A stretch of 64,000 bases of DNA from Bog-159 sp050008575 (GCA_050008575.1 JBEKMJ010000002.1:62001-126000), one strand, 5' to 3'; numbered from the stretch's first letter, positions 7,541 to 16,456 are shown. The notes: generated by a model from the sequence alone, not told the origin. Translations and numbers: made by a program.

Positions 7541-9075
7541 CCGGCGGTTGGCTGGCCTGGCTGGCGGTAGGGTCGCTGGCCGCCGGAGCGCAGGCATCCG
7601 CATCCGAAGGTTATCGTATCGCCGGCGTAGTGGTGAACGCCGTCAGCGGCCAGCCGGTGGCGGGTGCGCGCGTGACCCTCGCGTCCATCGAACGCCGCGG
7701 CCAGCGCCTGTCGGCGATCGGCGGAGACGACGGGCGATTTGCTTTCACGAGCCTGCCGCGCGGCCAGTATGAATTGGCCGGGCAGCGGCGCGGCCTGTTG
7801 CCGGGGCGGCCGTCCGGCGCGATTGTCACCGGCCCAGGCCAGGACACCGAAAGCATCTTGTTGCGCCTGCCACCGCCCGCGATCATATCGGGCAAAGTGG
7901 TGGATGACTCCGGCGAGCCCGTTGCCCAAGCGCTGGTCGAACTGCTTGGCTCGCGGATTATCGACGGACGCCGCCAGTTAGTCAAGGACTCCTTCAAACG
8001 TACGGATGACATCGGCGAATATCGCTTCGCGCCGCTTCCGGCAGGCAACTATTACCTGGTAGTCTCCGGCCTTCCCTGGTACACCAAATTCAACGAGACT
8101 CTTGCGGAATCGGCGCCGCGCAGCATGACCCACGCCGGGTACGGCGTCCGCTACCATCCGAATGTTGGCGACCCCGCCGCGGCGGAGCCGTTGGTCCTCC
8201 AGGCCGGCCAGGAAGCTACCTCGAACTTCACGCTGCTCCCGGTTCCCGCGTCGCCGGTGTACGTGCACTGCGAGCAGGAAGAGAGCCTCACGAAACAGTA
8301 CACGCTGACCACGGCGGGCCTTATGGGAAATGCGGTCTCCGTCCGCCAGGGCGGCGAAACCGGAGACCTGTACAATCTCTGGGGCATCCTGCCGGGACAT
8401 TACACTCTGCGGGCCGAGGCTGCGGATGGCAGCCGTACCTGGTATGGCGCAACTGAGTTCGACGTGGCCGCCACCGATACGGATGTCGACGTTACGCTGC
8501 AGCAGGCGCCCTCGTTAAGCGGGATGGTCGTAGTGGATGGGGGTGGGAGCCTGCCGGCGCAGCTCACGGTTCTGCTGCGCGACGAGACTGGGCGCGGCGT
8601 GGCTCTCGCCATGGGTGCGGATGGGCGATTCTCGACTCCGGTGATCGCGCCCGGGCGCTACCGTGTGACCATCGCCGGCGCGGATGAGTGTTACCTTCGG
8701 AACCGCGAAGCCGAGATACTGGATGTCCCGGCTGGCGCAGCGGTGCGGCTTAATCTGTCCATGGCCAAAGGCGGAGGGCGCATCGCCGGCACGGTCGATC
8801 GCGACGGGCATTTGCTGGCCGGCGCGCTGGTGGTGTTGTCGCCGGCGAATCGCGCCGTCGAGAGCAATAGCGATGGCAGCTACGAATTCCGCGGCCTGCC
8901 GCCTGGAGAGTATGCCTTGTTCGCCGTGGAAGATGGGTCCGATCTGGAATACGCCAATCCAGCGGTCATCCGCCCGTACCTGCCTGGCGCAAAGAAGGTC
9001 CAAGTTCCGCCAGACGTGGCGCACGCACTCCTGCGTGCCGTGCCGGCCCCTCTTGTCTCGCCGCAACTAAAGTAA
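7537..9075 (+). CDS. Carboxypeptidase-regulatory-like secreted protein, copy 2
   Basis: This 512-residue protein overlaps the preceding gene by ATGA. It has a short signal peptide (WLAWLAVGSLAAGAQA) and then YRIAGVVVNAVSGQPVAGAR, again a CarboxypepD_reg domain, with further repeats such as GSYEFRGLPPGEYALFAVED near the C-terminus. Both copies end with the same kind of module (phrase EYANP). They are therefore paralogues by tandem duplication that have diverged strongly. The function is unknown beyond an extracytoplasmic beta-sandwich protein. The 3' end overlaps the convergent guanylyltransferase gene by nine bases. Confidence 0.8.
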   Translation: MTGGWLAWLAVGSLAAGAQASASEGYRIAGVVVNAVSGQPVAGARVTLASIERRGQRLSAIGGDDGRFAFTSLPRGQYELAGQRRGLLPGRPSGAIVTGPGQDTESILLRLPPPAIISGKVVDDSGEPVAQALVELLGSRIIDGRRQLVKDSFKRTDDIGEYRFAPLPAGNYYLVVSGLPWYTKFNETLAESAPRSMTHAGYGVRYHPNVGDPAAAEPLVLQAGQEATSNFTLLPVPASPVYVHCEQEESLTKQYTLTTAGLMGNAVSVRQGGETGDLYNLWGILPGHYTLRAEAADGSRTWYGATEFDVAATDTDVDVTLQQAPSLSGMVVVDGGGSLPAQLTVLLRDETGRGVALAMGADGRFSTPVIAPGRYRVTIAGADECYLRNREAEILDVPAGAAVRLNLSMAKGGGRIAGTVDRDGHLLAGALVVLSPANRAVESNSDGSYEFRGLPPGEYALFAVEDGSDLEYANPAVIRPYLPGAKKVQVPPDVAHALLRAVPAPLVSPQLK

Positions 9076-10146
9076 ATCGTCGCGCTTCCGCTTTTCCAGA
9101 ATCTTCACCACATCGCCCACCTGCTGGGCGGAGCCGCGATCCGCGATCAACAGCGCATCGGGCGTGTCGATCACGATCAGGTTCGAAACGCCCACCAGCG
9201 CTACCATCTTTCCGCCCGTATCCACGTAGTTGCCGCCCGCCGCCTGGCAAACCGCGTCCTGCAATAGCACGTTGCCGTCCGCGTCGTGCGGCAACAGTTC
9301 GTAGACGGCGTTCCAACTTCCGACGTCGTTCCAGCCGATTTCGGGACAGGGGAGGCCCGCCACTTCGCGCGCCTTCTCCATCACCGCGTAATCGATGGAA
9401 ATGTTCTCGCAGAGCGGGAAGGCCTCGCGCAGCTTCGGTGGGAACCCGGCGTCGTCGAACGCCGGCAGCGCGGCCAGGATGCTCGCCGTGCGCGGCAGAT
9501 TCCTGCGCAGTTCGTCGAGCAGCACGCCCGCGCGCCAGAAGAACATGCCGGCATTCCAGAAGAAGCGGCCGGAAGCCATGTACCGCCGCGCCGTGCGGAG
9601 ATCCGGTTTCTCATGAAAACCGCGGATGGCGACGGCCTTCGATCCCGGTTCCGTGCCGCGCGGAAACTCGATATACCCATACCCCGTCTCCGGCCAGCGC
9701 GGCAGAATCCCCAGCACCACCATTTGTCCGCGCTCGGCCGAGCGGAACGCCCCGCGCACTAATTGCCGGTAACGGCCTTCCTTGGCGATGATATGATCGG
9801 CCGGAAAAACGCCCATCACCGCGTCCGGATCGATCGATTGCAGGATGTGCGCCGCCAGACCGATCGCCGGCGCCGTGTTGCGCTGCGCGGGCTCCGCCAG
9901 AATCTGCCGCGCGGGAACCTCCGGAAGCTGCCGCACGATTTCATCGCGCAGGTAGTCGTTGGTCAGCACCCACAGCCGCTCCGGAGAAATCACGGGACCC
10001 AGCCGGTCGACCGTGCCCTGGATCAACGAGCGCGACCCCACTACGTTCAGTACTTGCTTGGCCGAACGCCGCCGGCTGCGCGGCCAGAAGCGCGTGCCGC
10101 GGCCGCCCGCCAGGATCAGGCCGTAGTGGTGCGGGTTAGCGTTCAT
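9067..10146 (-). CDS. manC: Mannose-1-phosphate guanylyltransferase
   Basis: This 359-residue protein makes GDP-mannose from mannose-1-phosphate and GTP for surface polysaccharide synthesis. The N-terminal nucleotidyltransferase signature LILAGGRGTRFWPRSR (residues about 10-25) is intact. GVFPADHII, GYGYIEF and GFHEKPD motifs follow in the expected order, and the NAGMFFWRAGVLLDEL stretch is typical of the family. The length matches the single-domain form that lacks the C-terminal phosphomannose isomerase domain. It is transcribed away from lepB and separated from it by a palindromic element. The symbol is assigned by family; related sugar nucleotidyltransferases are the only alternative. Confidence 0.9.
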   Translation of the reverse strand: MNANPHHYGLILAGGRGTRFWPRSRRRSAKQVLNVVGSRSLIQGTVDRLGPVISPERLWVLTNDYLRDEIVRQLPEVPARQILAEPAQRNTAPAIGLAAHILQSIDPDAVMGVFPADHIIAKEGRYRQLVRGAFRSAERGQMVVLGILPRWPETGYGYIEFPRGTEPGSKAVAIRGFHEKPDLRTARRYMASGRFFWNAGMFFWRAGVLLDELRRNLPRTASILAALPAFDDAGFPPKLREAFPLCENISIDYAVMEKAREVAGLPCPEIGWNDVGSWNAVYELLPHDADGNVLLQDAVCQAAGGNYVDTGGKMVALVGVSNLIVIDTPDALLIADRGSAQQVGDVVKILEKRKRDDLL

Positions 10147-10159
10147 TTCTCAGCGATGC

Positions 10160-10279
10160 CCAGTGGGGCAGGATGGGCCTGCGGCCCACGAATCGTGATG
10201 AAAACCCTGTGGGGCGGCGCCATGCGCCGCCGAAGAGCGGGGCTGCGAGGCCCGCGCAGGCTGCGAGCCTGCCCCACAA
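10160..10279. repeat. Palindromic GC-rich element, family A
   Basis: Consecutive short perfect palindromes, including GGCGGCGCCATGCGCCGCC and GCAGGCTGCGAGCCTGC, end in the recurring word CCCCAC. They fill the gap between manC and lepB. Confidence 0.8.
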
Positions 10280-10295
10280 GTGCATTGGACGCCGG

Positions 10296-11102
10296 TCAAT
10301 TGACCGCGACTCCGTGCACCAACTGGAACGTGCGCCGCCAACGCGTCTTGGTGAAAAAGTGCTCCATCAGGTCGACCAGATGATCGACGCCGATGGTGGG
10401 GTTCGACAGCGCCTCGGTCGGCGCGTCGTACGACCAGTAAATAATCAACGGCTTGCCGATGATGTTGTCCCGCGGCACGAATCCCCAATACCGGCTGTCG
10501 AGCGAGGAGTCGCGGTTGTCGCCCATGGCGAAATAGCTGTCCGCCGGCACCACCACTTCGCCGTTCACAATATGATGTTCCAGCATGTCCTGTCCGGACT
10601 CGGAGATATGCACGTCCGGCTCGCCAGGGAAATTGTCGCGGTAGGAATCGATGTATTCGGTCTTGTGGTAAACGTACGGCTCGTCCAGTTTCTTGCCGTT
10701 GAGGTACACCTGCTTGTTCGCCAGCCGGATCCGATCGCCCGGAACGCCCATGCAGCGCTTCACAAAAGTCTGGCGGATGTCTACGGGATAGCGGAACACG
10801 ATGATGTCGCCGCGTTTGACATCCTCGTAAGGCAGCAGATGCTTCGAAACCGGGCCGGGGGGCGCGTAGGCCAGCTTATCCACCAGCAGATGGTCGCCGA
10901 TCAGCAGCGTATCCTCCATGGACCCCGTGGGGATCACGAAAGCCTGCACCAGCGTGGTCGTGCCGAACAGCAGCAGGATGATGGTCACCGTCCATTCGGC
11001 GATAAAGCCGCGCGGCGGATCCGCTTTGGCCTGCGGCGGGGGAGGGGATGGCGCGCTCTTCACGTCTGCCACGGTTGCTGCTTTCTTTTGTTCCACAGAC
11101 AC
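10296..11102 (-). CDS. lepB: Signal peptidase I
   Basis: This 268-residue membrane protease removes signal peptides from exported proteins. A Pro/Ala-rich cytoplasmic N-terminus is followed by one transmembrane segment (residues about 36-55, TVTIILLLFGTTTLVQAF). Then comes the catalytic serine box PTGSMEDTLLIGD (Ser61) and the lysine box RQTFVKR (Lys115). The conserved GDNRDSSLDSRYWGFVP box near residues 160-175 completes the S26 signature. Signal peptidase I is essential in most bacteria, and the window encodes many of its likely substrates. It is divergent from the DMT transporter pair. Confidence 0.95.
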   Translation of the reverse strand: MSVEQKKAATVADVKSAPSPPPPQAKADPPRGFIAEWTVTIILLLFGTTTLVQAFVIPTGSMEDTLLIGDHLLVDKLAYAPPGPVSKHLLPYEDVKRGDIIVFRYPVDIRQTFVKRCMGVPGDRIRLANKQVYLNGKKLDEPYVYHKTEYIDSYRDNFPGEPDVHISESGQDMLEHHIVNGEVVVPADSYFAMGDNRDSSLDSRYWGFVPRDNIIGKPLIIYWSYDAPTEALSNPTIGVDHLVDLMEHFFTKTRWRRTFQLVHGVAVN

Positions 11103-11172
11103 CTATTGTAGCGAAAGCCTGATATTCTGTGGGAAACGGAGTTCAATCTTCAGACACACCTTGAGGCAACAT

Positions 11173-11565
11173 TTGAGCGGCGCCGTCACTGAATCCGCGC
11201 GGATTTCCGAAAACCGCCGCCAGCCCGTGGGACTTGTGTTCTGCTGCACGATTCTGGGCGCGGCCGCCCAGGTCCTGATGAAGACCGGCGCCAACCACAT
11301 GGCGCATCCCGGCTTGCTGGGCATGGCTACCAATTTGCCGCTGATGGGCGGGTATTGCCTTTACGGCATCTCCACCTTACTGCTGGTGCTGGCCCTGAAG
11401 GACGGCGAACTGTCGCTGCTCTACCCGGTGATTGCGCTCACTTACGTGTGGGTGACCGCGCTTTCGTTTCTGATCTTCCACGACAGCATTAACCCATGGA
11501 AGCTGTTGGGTATCGTTCTGATCGTGACGGGCGTGGCCGTGCTGGGCAAAGGCGGGAAGCGTTGA
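11173..11565 (+). CDS. Half-size DMT/EamA-like transporter subunit 1
   Basis: This is about 130 residues with four hydrophobic segments, the size of an SMR or single EamA unit. The frame is open far upstream against lepB, so the start must be chosen. TTG at 11173 has GAGG six bases upstream and leaves a short cytoplasmic N-terminus before GLVFCCTILGAAAQVLMKTG. The signatures QVLMKTGA and LSLLYPVIALTYVWV are typical of the DMT superfamily. The next gene is another four-helix unit overlapping by TTGA, so the two probably form a heterodimeric small-molecule or lipid-linked substrate exporter, like ArnE/ArnF or paired SMR proteins. The substrate is unknown. Confidence 0.75.
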   Translation: MSGAVTESARISENRRQPVGLVFCCTILGAAAQVLMKTGANHMAHPGLLGMATNLPLMGGYCLYGISTLLLVLALKDGELSLLYPVIALTYVWVTALSFLIFHDSINPWKLLGIVLIVTGVAVLGKGGKR

Positions 11566-11939
11566 AGACTCCCGTCAGCCACATGCTGCTGGTGCTATTC
11601 GCCTCGTTTATCGGGTCGTTCGGCGCGGTCTTCCTGAAATCCGGCGCCGAGCAGGTGAAAAAGGGCTGGATCTACCTGTTCATCTCCGAAAAAGCGCCGT
11701 TCTTCAACTGGCGCCTGGCATGCGGCGTGGCCTTGTTCCTGCTCTCGTCGTACTTCTTCGTGCTGGGCATCCGTCCGCCTGGAGAGCTTTCGGTCCTGTA
11801 TCCCATGGTGTCGTTGGGCTACATCTGGACGCTGCTCTGGTCGCGCATCTTCTTCAAGGAGCCGCTCACCAGGATGAAGTTTTTCGGGCTTTTCCTGATC
11901 CTGGTGGGCGTGTTCTTCGTGGGGTTGGGGAGTAATTAG
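11562..11939 (+). CDS. Half-size DMT/EamA-like transporter subunit 2
   Basis: This is about 125 residues from a TTG overlapping the stop of the preceding gene (TTGA), with a GGGAAG ribosome site just upstream; ATG at 11583 is an alternative. Four hydrophobic segments contain FLKSGAEQVKKG and LSVLYPMVSLGYIWTLLWS, parallel to the QVLMKTGA and LSLLYPVIALTYVWV motifs of subunit 1. The two are therefore diverged paralogues. Overlap implies translational coupling and equal stoichiometry, consistent with an obligate heterodimer in the inner membrane. Confidence 0.75.
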   Translation: MKTPVSHMLLVLFASFIGSFGAVFLKSGAEQVKKGWIYLFISEKAPFFNWRLACGVALFLLSSYFFVLGIRPPGELSVLYPMVSLGYIWTLLWSRIFFKEPLTRMKFFGLFLILVGVFFVGLGSN

Positions 11940-11940
11940 A

Positions 11941-12123
11941 TTGGAGGGCGGGCTTCAGCCGGCGCGGGGCTTTAGCCTCGCCCTGGAGACTGGCCCTTTC
12001 AGTTGGGTAGCCCTCGTGGCGCACGCCCCCGGCGTGCCGTGTCGGCACTTCTGCCGACACAGGCGAGCAAAGCTCGCCGGGCCGGCTGAAAGCCGGCTGC
12101 GGGCAGGATTGCCCGCCCCACAG
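11941..12123. repeat. Palindromic GC-rich element cluster, family A
   Basis: Several hairpin words follow each other, including GCCGGCTGAAAGCCGGC, a TGTCGGCAC/GTGCCGACA-like pair and GGGCAGGATTGCCC. They lie downstream of the DMT pair, between it and a gene on the opposite strand. The TGTCGGCAC module recurs at about 45371. Confidence 0.8.
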
Positions 12124-12179
12124 GAGTGACTTTGGCCGCGCCGTTAATCTATAAAGAACTAATGACGCACGGCAATGTC

Positions 12180-12941
12180 TCAATTCGCCGAAGGTTGTTC
12201 CGCGTGGTCGATCGCCACCACTTCGACAGGCGCCTTCCGCGAGCGCAAGCGCAATCCGAGTTGCTCCTGGATCGCGGTGAAAATTGAAGCTCCTTCCATG
12301 GCTCCGCCGTCCGCCGGCCTGGCGCTCTCGGGAGTCCATTGCAGTCTGATGTTAAAGATGCCCTCCAGCCCCGTATTATCGACCACTGGCAGCTCCATCT
12401 TCCGGGAGAGAATTTTGGCAAATGCGTTCATGCCGGTGTGGTGCGCCTCGACGATCACGCCGGAATTGCCGGTTGTTGTGCCGGTCCAGGATTCGCCGGC
12501 CTCGGCCTTCTCCAACTTCGGCCCCTTCTTGGCTACCTCCAGGACGAAGACCCGCATGGCTTTAGTCTCCCGATGGAGCACCAGCTTGAATCTCTCAGCC
12601 AGCAGGTCTTGCAGCATTACCATCAGCGCGGCATCGTCGTCGATCGGTTGATCGACCTTCGCGGAGATCTGAAAGCGCTCCGATTCCAGCCAGTCCGGGC
12701 CGCCGAAGACTTGGTGCGGTCCGACACCATAGGCGCCCATGATGCAGCGTTTCAGGGTCACGTTATCCGCGTCGAGCCGGCCATGCCCGGTCTTGATTCC
12801 GGAGGAAGAATTTGGGTCGGCTTTACTCGGCTTTACCGACGCCACTTCAAACCGCTGAGGAACCGCGGACTGTCCGTAAACCGCGCCCGAGACGCATACT
12901 GCCACGGCGGCGACTGCGCGAACCGTCCACATTCCTAACAA
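12180..12941 (-). CDS. TIGR03435 family secreted protein
   Basis: This 253-residue protein has a signal peptide (VRAVAAVAVCVSGAVYG) followed by the family hallmark RFEVASVKPSK. Later parts include the LLAERFKLVLHRETK segment, a VVDNTGLEGIFNIRLQW segment and the C-terminal QLGLRLRSRKAPVEVVAIDH. This is a Solibacter-expanded family of unknown function, often found near TonB-dependent or BlaR-like genes, but no such partner is seen here. It appears full length and intact. It is monocistronic, with a palindromic element downstream. Confidence 0.9.
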   Translation of the reverse strand: MLGMWTVRAVAAVAVCVSGAVYGQSAVPQRFEVASVKPSKADPNSSSGIKTGHGRLDADNVTLKRCIMGAYGVGPHQVFGGPDWLESERFQISAKVDQPIDDDAALMVMLQDLLAERFKLVLHRETKAMRVFVLEVAKKGPKLEKAEAGESWTGTTTGNSGVIVEAHHTGMNAFAKILSRKMELPVVDNTGLEGIFNIRLQWTPESARPADGGAMEGASIFTAIQEQLGLRLRSRKAPVEVVAIDHAEQPSAN

Positions 12942-12980
12942 ATGACGATGCCAAACGCCGTAACGTGGATCGGCGCGACC

Positions 12981-13748
12981 TTACGCCACCCGGTCCATCT
13001 CCAGAAACTCCTGCACGTGCGGATGCTCCGACTTCGCCAGATCCGCCGGCGGCCCGAAGAAAATCACGCGGCCCTCGAACAAGAACACCACCTGGTCGGC
13101 CACCTTATACATCAGGTCCAAATCGTGCGTCACCACGATCGACGTCAGCCCGAGGTTCTTCTTCAGCCGCAGCATCAGGTCGCTCAGGTGGTCGGACATG
13201 ATGGGGTCCACCATGGTGGTGGGCTCGTCGTATAGCACGCATTGGGGCTGCGCCGCCAGCGCGCGCGCGATGGCCACCGCCCGCTTGTAGCCCATGGAAA
13301 GGTCCGCCGGATAAGCGTCCTTGGCTTCCAGAATGTCCACCATGCCGAGCAGCCCGTTCACCACATCCTCTTTATTGCGCTCGTTGTAATCCTCGCGCAG
13401 TTCGAGCGAAAACAAAACGTTTTCGCCGGCCGTCAGCGAGTCGAACAGCGCGCCGGACTGGAATACCATGGTCACTTTCTTGCGAATGCGGCGCAGTTCC
13501 GCCTCGGTGAAATCCGTGATATCCTCGTGCGCGACAATCACCCGGCCGCTGTCGGGCTTCAAAAAACCCATGATATGCGACAGGGTCACGGACTTGCCCA
13601 CGCCGCTGCGGCCGATGATGGCAACGGTCTGCCCGGCGTCCACATGAAAGTTGGAATCGACTAAAACCGGCTTGTCGAACGTCTTATACACGTGGCGGAA
13701 CTCTATGTAATGCGGGAATTGTTCGGTGGGCGGCACGCTAGCGGTCAT
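12981..13748 (-). CDS. ABC transporter ATP-binding protein (MlaF/Ttg2A-like)
   Basis: This is about 255 residues, starting at ATG 13748, which overlaps the end of mobA; a longer upstream frame would run through mobA and is rejected. Walker A is GRSGVGKSVTLSHIMG and Walker B CVLYDEPTTMVDP. The signature is LSMGYKRAVAIARAL rather than the usual LSGGMKKRV. The QSGALFDSLTAGENVLF segment and the closing EHPHVQEFL are typical of the Mla lipid-transport ATPase group. It would energise retrograde phospholipid or organic-solvent export at the inner membrane. The permease and MCE substrate-binding partners are not adjacent, so the assignment rests on sequence type only. Confidence 0.8.
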   Translation of the reverse strand: MTASVPPTEQFPHYIEFRHVYKTFDKPVLVDSNFHVDAGQTVAIIGRSGVGKSVTLSHIMGFLKPDSGRVIVAHEDITDFTEAELRRIRKKVTMVFQSGALFDSLTAGENVLFSLELREDYNERNKEDVVNGLLGMVDILEAKDAYPADLSMGYKRAVAIARALAAQPQCVLYDEPTTMVDPIMSDHLSDLMLRLKKNLGLTSIVVTHDLDLMYKVADQVVFLFEGRVIFFGPPADLAKSEHPHVQEFLEMDRVA

Positions 13749-14301
13749 AATAGCAGGCCCATTCCTCGGGGGTATTGAGATTTTCGAAACAGCCGGTATC
13801 GTCCACGGCGAAGCGCGCCACTTCCAGGCCCGCCAGCGCATCCGTAACCTTTCGTACATCCGCTTCCAGCGCGCGGCGCAGCGTCTCCAGGCAGCGGCGG
13901 TGGTAGACCGCGCTGAGCGGTTCCAGGCGCCCGGAAGGGCCGGCGGGAACCAGGGCGTCGGCGTTCAGGCGTTCTGCCGCGTCCAGCAGGCCGCGCAGGA
14001 ATTCGGCCGAAATGCCGGGCATATCGCAAGCCACCACCAGGTTCCAATCGGCGGCCGTGTAGCTCAGCGCGGATTCGATACCGCCTGCCGGCCCCGCTCC
14101 CGGCCTGCGGTCCGGCAGCACCAGGTAGCCCAAATGCCCGTATTTTTGCGGATCTCCAATCAAGGTTGCAGACCCGGCAGCGGCCGCCACGGTGGCCGCT
14201 ACATGCCCTGCCAGGGCGCCCCCGCGGAAGGGCAGCAACGCTTTGTCCTGGCCCATCCGCGAGCTTTTCCCGCCCGTCAGCACATATCCGGCCCTGCTCA
14301 C
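13738..14301 (-). CDS. mobA: Molybdenum cofactor guanylyltransferase
   Basis: This 187-residue protein attaches GMP from GTP to molybdopterin to make the guanine dinucleotide cofactor. The nucleotidyltransferase loop LTGGKSSRMGQDKALL at residues 8-23 is intact. The central LVVACDMPG motif, the metal-binding Asp region, is at about 95, and the C-terminal ENLNTPEEW is typical of MobA. The small size fits the family. It is coupled to the downstream ABC ATPase gene by an 11-base overlap, an arrangement I cannot explain functionally. No molybdoenzyme gene is seen in the window. Confidence 0.88.
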   Translation of the reverse strand: MSRAGYVLTGGKSSRMGQDKALLPFRGGALAGHVAATVAAAAGSATLIGDPQKYGHLGYLVLPDRRPGAGPAGGIESALSYTAADWNLVVACDMPGISAEFLRGLLDAAERLNADALVPAGPSGRLEPLSAVYHRRCLETLRRALEADVRKVTDALAGLEVARFAVDDTGCFENLNTPEEWACYYDR

Positions 14302-14379
14302 AGAGAAATGATAACATTGACAGTAACAGCCACTCTGGCGGGCAACGGTCGATTCTTAGAAAAGGATTGAAACAGTACC

Positions 14380-15054
14380 GTGCGAAATTGTTTTATAATA
14401 GCCTGCATGTGCGGCTTCGCGGCGGCGGTTTTGCAAGGCGCGGGCGCGCCGGCGGTTTCGGTGGTCAAGGCCGATCCGCGCACCGGGCGCCTGGTACGCA
14501 CCGTCATCCGGACTCAGCCCGCGGCAGCCATCGCGCCGTCGGCTCGCCTTACCGAGACGGTGGACCGCATCGCCCGGCAGAACGATCTTTCGCCGCGCCT
14601 GGTCCATTCCGTCATCCAGGTGGAAAGCAATTACGATCCCAACGCCGTCTCGCCGAAGGGCGCACAGGGACTGATGCAGTTGATTCCCTCCACCGCCCGG
14701 CGCTTCGGCGTGTCCGATATTTTCGATCCGGCCGACAATATCCAGGGTGGCGCGCGCTACTTGAAGTATCTGCTGGAACTCTACAAGGGCGATGAGGCCC
14801 TGGCGCTGGCCGCCTACAACGCCGGCGAAGGCGCGGTTTCCCGCTACGGCGGCGTGCCCCCGTTTCCGGAGACGCAGGACTACGTCGCCAAAGTGCGCCA
14901 GCGGCTGGCCGCCACGCCCACGCCCAACGAAACCGGAGTGGCCCCTTCAGCCGTCCAATCAAACGGCGCCGCCGAAACCGTCCCGGCCGAGGCTTACAAC
15001 CCGATTCGCGAAGTGGTCGACGCGAACGGCAAGGTTTACTATATTTCGCACTAA
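14380..15054 (+). CDS. Lytic transglycosylase (SLT domain, LysM absent)
   Basis: This 224-residue protein cleaves peptidoglycan glycan strands with formation of 1,6-anhydro ends. GTG 14380 is chosen because it gives a signal peptide (MRNCFIIACMCGFAAAV); ATG 14407 is an alternative that would sit just after a TATAAT at 14394-14399. The SLT domain spans residues about 60-175. The catalytic Glu is in VIQVESNYDPNAVSPKGAQG, followed by GLMQLIPSTARRFGV and ALAAYNAGEGAV. A Pro/Ala-rich tail ends in VVDANGKVYYISH. The amidase gene follows after seven bases, so this is a two-gene peptidoglycan-remodelling operon. Confidence 0.88.
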   Translation: MRNCFIIACMCGFAAAVLQGAGAPAVSVVKADPRTGRLVRTVIRTQPAAAIAPSARLTETVDRIARQNDLSPRLVHSVIQVESNYDPNAVSPKGAQGLMQLIPSTARRFGVSDIFDPADNIQGGARYLKYLLELYKGDEALALAAYNAGEGAVSRYGGVPPFPETQDYVAKVRQRLAATPTPNETGVAPSAVQSNGAAETVPAEAYNPIREVVDANGKVYYISH

Positions 15055-15061
15055 ACGCGCC

Positions 15062-16456
15062 ATGAAACGCACGCTCATCCCGCTGCTCGCGCTGCTGGCC
15101 GCCGGTCTGCCAGGGCGGATTCGCGGCGAAGAGTTGCGGCAGGTGACCGCCGTGCGCAGTTGGTCGTTGAGCGAAGCTACCCGCGTGGTCATAGAGGTTA
15201 GCGGCGAATTCGAATTCCGCGCCGAGCGCGCCCACGATCCCGAGCGCATTTTCTTCGATGTGCGGAACTCCCGGCCGCGCATCAACGGCCATCGCTTCTA
15301 TTCCGCGAACGTGGATGACAAGCTGGTGAAAAAGGTGAGAGTGGCCGAAACGCAGGTCGGCGTGACCCGTGTGGTGCTGGACTTGCAAGGCGCCACCGAG
15401 TACTCCGCGACGCAGCTCTCCAACCCGGACCGCCTGGTGGTGGAACTCCGGCCTATGGGCCAGATTTCGAGATCTGTTGTGGGGCAGGCGTCCACGCCCG
15501 CGGCGGGTCTCCAGTCCCGCGTCCTTCAGCCCACCCCCTTGGCGCCGCCGGTAATTCCACTCCCTCCGGTCTTGACGCTTTCGCCTTTGCCCCCGGCAGG
15601 ACCGCTCCCTAGCGCCGCGCCACCCGCCAATCCGGAATTCGAACCCTCGCCCAAAAGCAGCCGGTCCGCGGAGCGCGTCGAATCCGGCCGGGCGGCTAAG
15701 TTGTCCGCCGATGGGTCCGGCTCCCTGACGCGCGCGCTCGGGCTGAAAATCCGGCGCGTGGTATTGGATCCCGGCCACGGTGGTCATGACGAGGGCACCT
15801 CCGGTCCCAACGGGCTTTTGGAGAAGGACCTGGTCTTGGATGTCGCCCTGCGGCTGGGGAAGCTGCTCGAGTCCCGCATGGGCAGCGAGGTCGTCTTCAC
15901 CCGCGCCGACGATACGTTTATCCCGCTGGAACGCCGCACCGCCATTGCCAACGAGAAGAAGGCCGACCTGTTTCTTTCCATACACGCCAACTCATCGCCT
16001 TATCCGCGCATCGGCGGCGTGGAAAGCTACTACCTGAACGTCACCAACGCGAAAGACGCATTGGCCGTGGCCAGCCGCGAAAACGCCTCGTCCGACAAAT
16101 CGGTTTTTGAGCTGCGCGATCTGATCCAGAAGATTACCTTGCAGGATAAAGCCGAGGAATCCAAGGAATTCGCCGGATGTGTGCAGGCCGCCCTGTTTCC
16201 TTTCGCGGCGCGCTACGATCCGGGCATCAAGAACCGGGGCGTCAAAAAGGCTCCCTTTGTGGTGTTGATCGGCGCGTCCATGCCTTCCGTGCTGGCCGAG
16301 ATCGGTTTTCTGAGCAACGCCCGCGAAGAGGCCCTGCTCAAGAGATCCGACCACCGCCAAAAGCTGGCTGAAGCGCTGTATCGCGGCGTCTCCCGCTACG
16401 AACAAAGCCTGAGCCACTTCGAAGTGGCGCAAGCCGTCGACAAAGTGAAGAACTGA
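15062..16456 (+). CDS. N-acetylmuramoyl-L-alanine amidase with AMIN domain
   Basis: This 464-residue AmiC-type protein splits septal peptidoglycan by removing stem peptides. It starts at ATG 15062 with a signal peptide (LIPLLALLAAGL). Residues about 25-140 are an AMIN localisation domain (RVVIEVSG, IFFDVRNSRP, LVVELRPMG). A Pro-rich linker follows, and an Amidase_3 domain runs from about 230. The zinc-ligand motifs are VVLDPGHGGHDEG, the Glu of NGLLEKDLVLD and SIHANS, with the catalytic Glu in VLAEIGFLSN. The linker codes through a family A palindromic element (15477-15520) in frame. It follows the transglycosylase gene by seven bases. Confidence 0.92.
   Translation: MKRTLIPLLALLAAGLPGRIRGEELRQVTAVRSWSLSEATRVVIEVSGEFEFRAERAHDPERIFFDVRNSRPRINGHRFYSANVDDKLVKKVRVAETQVGVTRVVLDLQGATEYSATQLSNPDRLVVELRPMGQISRSVVGQASTPAAGLQSRVLQPTPLAPPVIPLPPVLTLSPLPPAGPLPSAAPPANPEFEPSPKSSRSAERVESGRAAKLSADGSGSLTRALGLKIRRVVLDPGHGGHDEGTSGPNGLLEKDLVLDVALRLGKLLESRMGSEVVFTRADDTFIPLERRTAIANEKKADLFLSIHANSSPYPRIGGVESYYLNVTNAKDALAVASRENASSDKSVFELRDLIQKITLQDKAEESKEFAGCVQAALFPFAARYDPGIKNRGVKKAPFVVLIGASMPSVLAEIGFLSNAREEALLKRSDHRQKLAEALYRGVSRYEQSLSHFEVAQAVDKVKN
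15477..15520. repeat. Family A palindromic element inside the amidase linker
   Basis: Within the coding sequence the words GTGGGGCAGGCG, TCCACGCC and GGCGGGTCTCCAG match the intergenic palindromes at 23055 and 50310. They are read in frame as VVGQASTPAAGLQSRV between the AMIN and catalytic domains. Confidence 0.7.

Noticed and set aside
13749..13859. Upstream extension of the ABC ATPase gene into mobA
   Set aside because: The extra codons overlap mobA coding sequence, and the ATG at 13748 matches the expected N-terminus of the family.
14394..14407. TATAAT followed by ATG 14407 as a leaderless start for the lytic transglycosylase
   Set aside because: The GTG 14380 start gives a far better signal peptide, and the -35 spacing for the TATAAT is poor (21 bp); kept only as an alternative.
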